Assembly: GCA_032123435.1 (NCBI GenBank)
Contig: JAQBFJ010000003.1
Coordinates: forward strand, 1-10,425
Direction: 5' to 3'
DNA from: JAQBFJ01 sp032123435
Lineage (GTDB): Bacteria > Verrucomicrobiota > Kiritimatiellia > UBA8416 > JAQBFJ01
DNA: 10,425 nt
The notes beneath the pieces are model-generated. The model worked only from the letters and a program-made list of their open reading frames with translations. It did no database searches and was not told the DNA's origin. Every line of letters starts with the position of its first letter. The first letter of the stretch is position 1. Positions 7,031 through 10,425 of the stretch are shown here, piece by piece. The translations under genes and the position numbers were made by a program.

Positions 7031-7056
7031 AATATTTTAAAAATATTAAAAATATT
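7031..7056. repeat. AT-rich palindrome plus tandem 9-mer in the cysK leader
   Basis: AATATTTT and AAAATATT (7031-7047) form a 17-bp palindrome with one central base. Its right half is the first of two exact tandem copies of AAAAATATT (7039-7047 and 7048-7056). The block contains only A and T. It may bend DNA, act as a second binding site, or be part of the rrf2 promoter region on the other strand; none of these can be decided from sequence. Confidence 0.4.
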
Positions 7057-7068
7057 AATAAGTGGGGT

Positions 7069-7122
7069 ATGATGGTCGTAAATCCAGCAATGATAATGAG
7101 GGTATACAATGAAATATTATAA
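7069..7122 (+). CDS. Possible 17-codon leader ORF overlapping the cysK start
   Basis: From ATG 7069 (or the adjacent in-frame ATG 7072) a short frame encodes MMVVNPAMIMRVYNEIL and ends at TAA 7120-7122, inside the first codons of cysK in another frame. GGGG at 7064-7067 lies 4 nt before ATG 7072. It would be transcribed from the promoter at 6976-7004. It has no cysteine codon run, so classical cysteine attenuation is not supported, and it may be chance. Confidence 0.18.
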   Translation: MMVVNPAMIMRVYNEIL

Positions 7123-8065
7123 TGATAATTCGTTCTCTATAGGAAACACGCCTCTGGTCAGGATAGGAAAGCTGTGTGGGGAAAGCGCGCTGATTCTGGG
7201 TAAAGTTGAGGGTCGGAATCCGGCATATTCCGTTAAATGCCGAATAGGCGCCTCGATGATCTGGGACGCGGAACAGAAAGGGATCCTTAAACCGGGTATG
7301 GAAATCATGGAGCCGACGAGCGGGAATACCGGTATTGCTCTGGCATACGTGGGCGCTGCGCGCGGATATAAGGTGAGTTTGACTATGCCGGAAACGATGA
7401 GCATGGAACGACGAAAAATCCTGGAAGTGTTCGGGGCTGATCTCGTATTGACGGCTGGTGATAAAGGAATGCCTGGCGCTATAGAAAAGGCGGAGGAGTT
7501 GGTGAGGAATAGTCCGGGCCGGTATTTCATGCCGCAGCAATTCAAGAATCCGGCGAATCCGGCTGTTCACGAAAAAACTACTGGCCCTGAGATATGGGAT
7601 GGAACAGAAGGCGGTATAGACGTTCTTGTTGCCGGCGTAGGGACAGGCGGGACAATAACAGGAATCTCACGGTTCATGAAAAACGTAAAAAAGAAACAAA
7701 TCGTGTCGGTAGCAGTTGAGCCGGAGAACAGTCCGGTAATTTCCCAGAAGCTGGCTGGCGAGAATATTAAGCCTGGTCCGCACATGATACAGGGGATTGG
7801 TGCCGGGTTCATTCCTGAAGTGCTTGATTTGTCTGTGATAGATCGGGTTGAGCGTGTTGGGAATGAGGAGGCAATGGAATTTGCCAGAAGGATGGCGCGC
7901 GAGGAAGGGATTTTATGCGGGATTTCAAGCGGGGCCGCGGTAGCTGTTGCGGCGCGGTTGGCCAATGATGCCGAGTTCAAGGGAAAGACTATAGTTGTTA
8001 TTTTGCCCGATTCAGGTGAAAGGTATCTATCCACGGCTCTTTTTGCCAGCGCGCATGTTTCATGA
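7109..8065 (+). CDS. cysK: O-acetylserine sulfhydrylase (cysteine synthase A type)
   Basis: This 318-residue fold-type II PLP enzyme makes cysteine from O-acetylserine and sulfide in the cytosol. IGNTPLVRIG (11-20) is the usual opening. K43 in NPAYSVKCRIGASM is the PLP lysine. EPTSGNTGIALAYVG (68-82) is the substrate-binding loop. GVGTGGTITG is the phosphate-binding glycine loop, GISSGAA follows near residue 272, and the end VVILPDSGERYLST is typical of CysK/CysM. The length and the GNTP-to-K spacing favour CysK over cystathionine beta-synthase, as there is no CBS domain. GAGGG at 7098-7102, 6 nt before the ATG, fixes the start. It is transcribed away from the Rrf2 gene and probably controlled by it. 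A short hairpin at its 3' end separates it from the permease gene. Confidence 0.97.
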   Translation: MKYYNDNSFSIGNTPLVRIGKLCGESALILGKVEGRNPAYSVKCRIGASMIWDAEQKGILKPGMEIMEPTSGNTGIALAYVGAARGYKVSLTMPETMSMERRKILEVFGADLVLTAGDKGMPGAIEKAEELVRNSPGRYFMPQQFKNPANPAVHEKTTGPEIWDGTEGGIDVLVAGVGTGGTITGISRFMKNVKKKQIVSVAVEPENSPVISQKLAGENIKPGPHMIQGIGAGFIPEVLDLSVIDRVERVGNEEAMEFARRMAREEGILCGISSGAAVAVAARLANDAEFKGKTIVVILPDSGERYLSTALFASAHVS

Positions 8066-8073
8066 AGCATGCG
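8052..8073. other. Hairpin at the cysK 3' end
   Basis: CGCATGTTT (8052-8060) pairs with AAGCATGCG (8065-8073) over 9 positions including one T-G, closing a CATG loop; the cysK stop TGA (8063-8065) lies within it. No T-run follows, so it is more likely a partial terminator or RNA 3'-end stabiliser than a complete intrinsic terminator. The permease gene begins 27 nt later. Confidence 0.35.
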
Positions 8074-8099
8074 GGCTAAGTTGTGATGTGGTGTAATTT

Positions 8100-9140
8100 A
8101 TGGAAATAATTACAGATATATTAATTCAGTTCTGGCATACGCTCTGTGAAATGGCGCCTTATTTGATTTTCGGCTTCTTTGTCGCCGGCTTGCTTTCAGT
8201 TTTTATCTCTCCCGAAATCGTGGAACGGCATCTGGGCGGACATGGTATATGGCCGGTGATCAAAGCGTCTTTCCTGGGTGTTCCGTTGCCGTTATGTTCC
8301 TGCAGTGTTATTCCGGTGATGACGTCGCTTAGGCGTCATGGCGCGAGCAAGGGTGCGGCGGTATCTTTTCTGTTGTCAACTCCTCAAACAGGTGTTGACA
8401 GTATTATGGCGACGCTGGGCCTGTTAGGGCCGGTATTCGCTGTGTTTCGTCCATTGGCGGCATTTATATCAGGCGTTATCGGAGGCGGGCTGGTTGACAG
8501 GATGAACGAACCTGATGTGACGGATGGCATGCCCCCGGGCCAGTGCGAGGAAGAATGTTGCTCGAACGCCGACAAACGGCCTAAACTGATCAGGGCTTTT
8601 CGATATGGATTTATTATTTTACCCAGGGATATTGCATGGGCGCTGATTGTCGGATTGATCATCGCCGGCGTGATATCGGCTGTTGTGCCGGCAAGTTTCT
8701 TTGCGGAGGTGCTTGGCACCGGTATTACTGCAATGCTCGTAATGATGGTTTTGGGAATACCAGTTTATGTATGCGCCACGGCGTCTATCCCTGTTGCCGC
8801 AGCTATGATGATGAAAGGAATCACACCCGGCGCGGCGCTGGTGTTTCTCATGACGGGCCCAGCAACTAACGCGGCGACAATAGCGACCGTCTGGCGCGTT
8901 CTCGGACGGCGTACGGCATTTATTTATCTTATTGTCGTTGCTGGTACAGCCTTATGTTCCGGGTTACTGCTTGACTGGCTGTTTGGCGCCATTGGAATAC
9001 CGGCAGGCGGCATGACGCACTGGGTTTTGCCCCAATGGATAAAAACAATTTCTGCCATTGTGCTGGTGGTAATTCTTGGCGCTTCTTTCATGGGTAGGAC
9101 CGGGAAAAAAGCATGTGCACATGAAAAAGTCGTATCATGA
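8100..9140 (+). CDS. SO_0444-type permease (putative Cu/Zn efflux)
   Basis: This 346-residue integral membrane protein of the DUF318/ArsP-like permease group most resembles the SO_0444 Cu/Zn efflux type. It has about eight to ten hydrophobic segments (for example 18-36, 50-72, 103-130, 176-197, 205-228, 245-265, 274-297, 314-332). Signature motifs are VPLPLCSCSVIPV (61-73), RRHGASKGAAVSFLLSTPQTG (split over 78-98), and in the second half IPVYVCATASIPVAA (220-234) with FLMTGPATN (249-257). The two halves share a P-x3-C-...-P-V-...-G-AA-x2-FL-x3-P-x-T pattern, which suggests an internally duplicated fold. A polar linker carries C149, C153 and C154 (QCEEECC), possibly metal binding; the tail has a further CAHEK. 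The Shine-Dalgarno is weak. It follows cysK by 34 nt, so it may be expressed with it. The exported substrate is inferred from the family and may differ. Confidence 0.85.
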   Translation: MEIITDILIQFWHTLCEMAPYLIFGFFVAGLLSVFISPEIVERHLGGHGIWPVIKASFLGVPLPLCSCSVIPVMTSLRRHGASKGAAVSFLLSTPQTGVDSIMATLGLLGPVFAVFRPLAAFISGVIGGGLVDRMNEPDVTDGMPPGQCEEECCSNADKRPKLIRAFRYGFIILPRDIAWALIVGLIIAGVISAVVPASFFAEVLGTGITAMLVMMVLGIPVYVCATASIPVAAAMMMKGITPGAALVFLMTGPATNAATIATVWRVLGRRTAFIYLIVVAGTALCSGLLLDWLFGAIGIPAGGMTHWVLPQWIKTISAIVLVVILGASFMGRTGKKACAHEKVVS

Positions 9141-9945
9141 TAAAATTCTTCAGGACCTGCGCTCCGGAGGCAGGATTGAATTGGATCGTTTCTATCGAAA
9201 ATACAACCGGAGAAAATATGTTTCTCCGGACCCTCTGCAATTCCTCTATGATTATTCTTCGGTCAAAGATCGGGAGATAGTCGCTCTGCTCGCCTCTTCA
9301 CTGGCCTATGGACGTGTTGCTCAAATACTTAAAAGCGTTGAAAGTGTTCTGGTCCGTATGAATCCGTCACCATACGTGTTCGTAATGGACGCATCGGTGA
9401 GATCGCTTGACAAGATGTTTAAAGGATTCCGGCACAGGTTTACCGATCATAAGGATTTGGTTTCCCTTATCATAGGAATGCGTGGTGTGCTTGAGAGGCA
9501 TGGATCGCTCAACAGGTGTTTTGTTGCCGGACTCCGGAAAGATGATGACACTGTTCTGCCTGCCTTGCGTGAATTCGTGGAAAAGTTGGACTGCCGCGGG
9601 AAATATCTGATTCCTTCGCCTGAGCGTGGCGGCGCGTGCAAAAGATTGAATCTTTTTCTGCGTTGGATGGTAAGAAAAGACGCCGTGGATCCCGGCGGGT
9701 GGAAGGGCGTGTCAGCGAGCGCTCTTATTGTGCCGCTTGACACGCATATGGTGAAGATAGGCAGGGCGTTAGGTTTTACGGCGCGCAAAACGCCGGGAAT
9801 GCCGATGGCACTGGAAATAACAGAAAGCTTCAGGAAAATGGTTCCTCACGATCCGGTGAAATACGATTTTGCTCTGACCCGGCTGGGCATCAGGAACGAC
9901 ATGGCGGACGCAGAGAAGCCGGATTGTTCCAGGGAACATTTTTAG
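9121..9945 (+). CDS. TIGR02757/DUF2400 family protein
   Basis: This 274-residue cytosolic protein has the conserved features of TIGR02757: an N-terminal DPLQFLYDY (37-45), REIVALLASSLAYGRV (51-66), KRLNLFLRWMVRKD (174-187), a LIVPLDTHMVKIGRALG block (202-218) and the C-terminal PHDPVKYDFALTRLGI (242-257). The family has no firmly established function. The DTH and RWMVRKD motifs and its helical pattern recall helix-hairpin-helix DNA glycosylase-like folds, but catalysis is unproven. The ATG at 9121 was chosen because homologues begin shortly before the LDRFYRKYN segment. The TTG at 9076 would add 15 residues that fully overlap the permease, and a GTG at 9115 is also possible. The 20-nt overlap with the permease end points to co-transcription, though no functional link is obvious. 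Confidence 0.9.
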   Translation: MKKSYHDKILQDLRSGGRIELDRFYRKYNRRKYVSPDPLQFLYDYSSVKDREIVALLASSLAYGRVAQILKSVESVLVRMNPSPYVFVMDASVRSLDKMFKGFRHRFTDHKDLVSLIIGMRGVLERHGSLNRCFVAGLRKDDDTVLPALREFVEKLDCRGKYLIPSPERGGACKRLNLFLRWMVRKDAVDPGGWKGVSASALIVPLDTHMVKIGRALGFTARKTPGMPMALEITESFRKMVPHDPVKYDFALTRLGIRNDMADAEKPDCSREHF

Positions 9946-9952
9946 ACCCAGC

Positions 9953-9973
9953 CTGTAGCGCCTGCGGCGACAG
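9953..9973. other. GC-rich hairpin after the TIGR02757 gene
   Basis: CTGT (9953-9956) pairs with ACAG (9970-9973) and CGCC (9959-9962) with GGCG (9966-9969) around a TGC loop, with a two-base bulge at 9957-9958. It lies 8 nt after the stop codon. No T-run follows, so termination here is possible but not clear. Confidence 0.3.
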
Positions 9974-10072
9974 CAATGCGGGCAGGCAGGATTACAGCCA
10001 TTTTACCACAGAGGTCACGGAGGCACGGAGAATATCCTTCTCCGAGCTACGCAGGGCAAGCAAAAGCCAGAG

Positions 10073-10120
10073 GTTACATCAAATCCTGTATTGCATAAGC
10101 AATCCATGATTTGATGCAAC
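10073..10120. repeat. Long imperfect hairpin (22-nt arms)
   Basis: Arms 10073-10094 (GTTACATCAAATCC...) and 10099-10120 (...GATTTGATGCAAC) pair at 19 of 22 positions around an ATAA loop. It is far too long and regular for chance and lies inside the inverted-repeat-bounded element. No T-run follows, so a terminator is unlikely. Confidence 0.65.
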
Positions 10121-10164
10121 GTTGTTGTCAGGGAGTAAACCTCCGAGACCTTCCCTTGCAGGTT

Positions 10165-10207
10165 GTTGATTTAATTTTTGAAACACCCGTTTCTAAATTA
10201 AATCAAC
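10165..10207. repeat. Second long hairpin (19-20-nt arms)
   Basis: Left arm 10165-10184 and right arm 10189-10207 share 13 perfect outer pairs (GTTGATTTAATTT against AAATTAAATCAAC) and 5 inner pairs (GAAAC/GTTTC) around an ACCC loop, with a TT/T internal bulge. It is located 44 nt from the first hairpin, has no sequence in common with it beyond GTTG ends, and lies within the same element. Confidence 0.65.
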
Positions 10208-10286
10208 TCTCTTCTCTGTATTGCTCTGTGCCTCCGTGAACTCCGTGGTAAATATCTCTTCTTTTTCCTCCGCCTGCCTCGCCGAA

Positions 10287-10326
10287 TCCGCCTCAGGCGG
10301 AGAAGGCGGGTGAACTCCGTGGTAAA
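10287..10326. repeat. GC-rich palindrome and third repeat copy
   Basis: TCCGCCTCAGGCGGA (10287-10301) is a perfect 7-bp dyad with one central base. GTGAACTCCGTGGTAAA (10310-10326) is an exact 17-nt direct copy of 10236-10252, 74 bp downstream. The arrangement suggests that a GC-rich palindromic unit has been inserted or duplicated together with the repeat end. The copy stops one base before a possible stop codon on the minus strand. Confidence 0.6.
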
Positions 10327-10327
10327 A

Positions 10328-10425
10328 CTATCTCTTTCCCCGTTGCCCGTTCCGCGCGTTGTCAGCATTCAACAGGCGACGCGTGGTTTCCAATCCGCGT
10401 TTGCTCAGCGCGTAATCGGGATCAA
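10328..10425 (-). CDS. Possible C-terminus of an unidentified protein (partial)
   Basis: Read on the minus strand, a frame is open from the window edge to TAG at 10330-10328 and gives 31 residues containing DPDYALSKRGLETTRRLLN and a basic, polar tail ending RGKR. The other two minus frames stop early. Codons are GC-rich (GCG, CGC, CGG), and the intergenic repeats end exactly next to the stop, which is where such repeats normally sit. I do not recognise the protein. With under 100 bases visible, an open frame could also be chance. Confidence 0.42.
   Translation of the reverse strand, partial: DPDYALSKRGLETTRRLLNADNARNGQRGKR

Larger units (their letters stand above)
10002..10252. repeat. 251-bp composite element bounded by 29-nt inverted repeats
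   Basis: The left copy (10002-10030, TTTACCACAGAGG..., core TCACGGAGGCAC) and the right copy (10224-10252, reversed) match at 26 of 29 positions. Between them lie three inverted structures: a 7-bp hairpin at 10026-10044 (CGGAGAA, TATCC, TTCTCCG) and the two long hairpins annotated below. No plausible gene is present. The ACCAC(A/G)GAG-type sequence is a known style of dispersed intergenic repeat in several bacterial phyla. The inverted ends plus structured interior look like a MITE or a REP-like cluster, though no target-site duplication is evident and no transposase is near. The rest of the 9946-10327 gene-free stretch holds only the hairpin at 9953, the GC-rich palindrome at 10287 and the third repeat copy. 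Confidence 0.6.

Noticed and set aside
7039..7056. Tandem AAAAATATT copies as a CRISPR-like or satellite array
   Set aside because: There are only two 9-nt copies with no spacer, within simple AT-rich DNA.
7068..7073. Second TATGAT that could be a -10 box for cysK
   Set aside because: At a 17-bp spacing the -35 position reads ATTAAA, a poor match, while the promoter at 6976-7004 is near consensus.
7055..8070. Open frames of 142-171 codons on the minus strand opposite cysK
   Set aside because: They are antisense to a full-length, motif-complete cysK, have low-complexity Ser/Pro/Arg-rich compositions and no recognisable domain.
9076..9120. TTG start extending the TIGR02757 protein by 15 residues
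   Set aside because: The extension lies entirely inside the permease gene and lacks a ribosome binding site; ATG 9121 fits the family length better.
9924..10109. 61-codon plus-strand frame across the repeat region
   Set aside because: It begins inside the TIGR02757 gene in another frame and runs through repeat and hairpin sequence without coding character.

Overview
The window comes from a bacterial chromosome of moderate GC content. Its core is a sulfur assimilation and sulfur trafficking region. No phage, IS transposase, CRISPR array, rRNA or tRNA is visible. The taxon cannot be fixed from the sequence. Several traits recall Kiritimatiellota/Lentisphaerota or deltaproteobacterial-type genomes: ACCACGGAG-type intergenic repeats, a TIGR02757 protein, an SO_0444-type permease, and a metW/metY route to methionine. 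This assignment is only a guess.

Layout. Positions 1-965 (+) hold the 3' part of metW and, 29 nt downstream, a very small VIT1/CCC1-like membrane protein. Positions 966-1134 are a short convergent intergenic region with a weak hairpin and a degenerate repeat. Positions 1135-6437 (-) form a compact leftward gene set, read in the order metY, PaaK-like adenylate-forming ligase, sufS, mnmA, thiS. The last four genes overlap one another by 4, 14 and 1 nt. A stable hairpin sits between metY and the ligase gene. An Rrf2-family regulator with three cysteines (6512-6955, -) lies just upstream of metY. A 153-bp AT-rich divergent region separates it from cysK (7109-8065, +). That region has a near-consensus sigma70 promoter (TTGACA, 17 bp, TATGAT) with an 8-bp inverted repeat laid over its -10 element, a good candidate for the Rrf2 operator. 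After cysK come an SO_0444-type metal-efflux permease (8100-9140) and a TIGR02757/DUF2400 protein (9121-9945), which overlap by 20 nt.

Positions 9946-10327 carry no gene but are full of structure. A pair of 29-nt inverted repeats (26/29 identical) at 10002-10030 and 10224-10252 encloses two long hairpins, and a further partial repeat copy lies at 10310-10326. The last 98 bases are open on the minus strand and may be the C-terminus of a gene that enters from the right.

How the genes fit together. CysK makes cysteine from O-acetylserine and sulfide. MetY makes homocysteine from O-acetylhomoserine; MetW is usually partnered with MetX, which makes that substrate. SufS takes persulfide sulfur from cysteine, MnmA uses it for tRNA 2-thiouridine, and ThiS is a sulfur carrier that ends in Gly-Gly. 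The Rrf2 protein probably senses cysteine or Fe-S status and controls one or both flanks. The PaaK-like ligase is the odd member: it sits between metY and sufS with a 4-nt overlap and its substrate is unknown. There is no ThiF/MoeB-type activating enzyme and no thiG in view, so what activates and uses this ThiS is the most interesting open question here.
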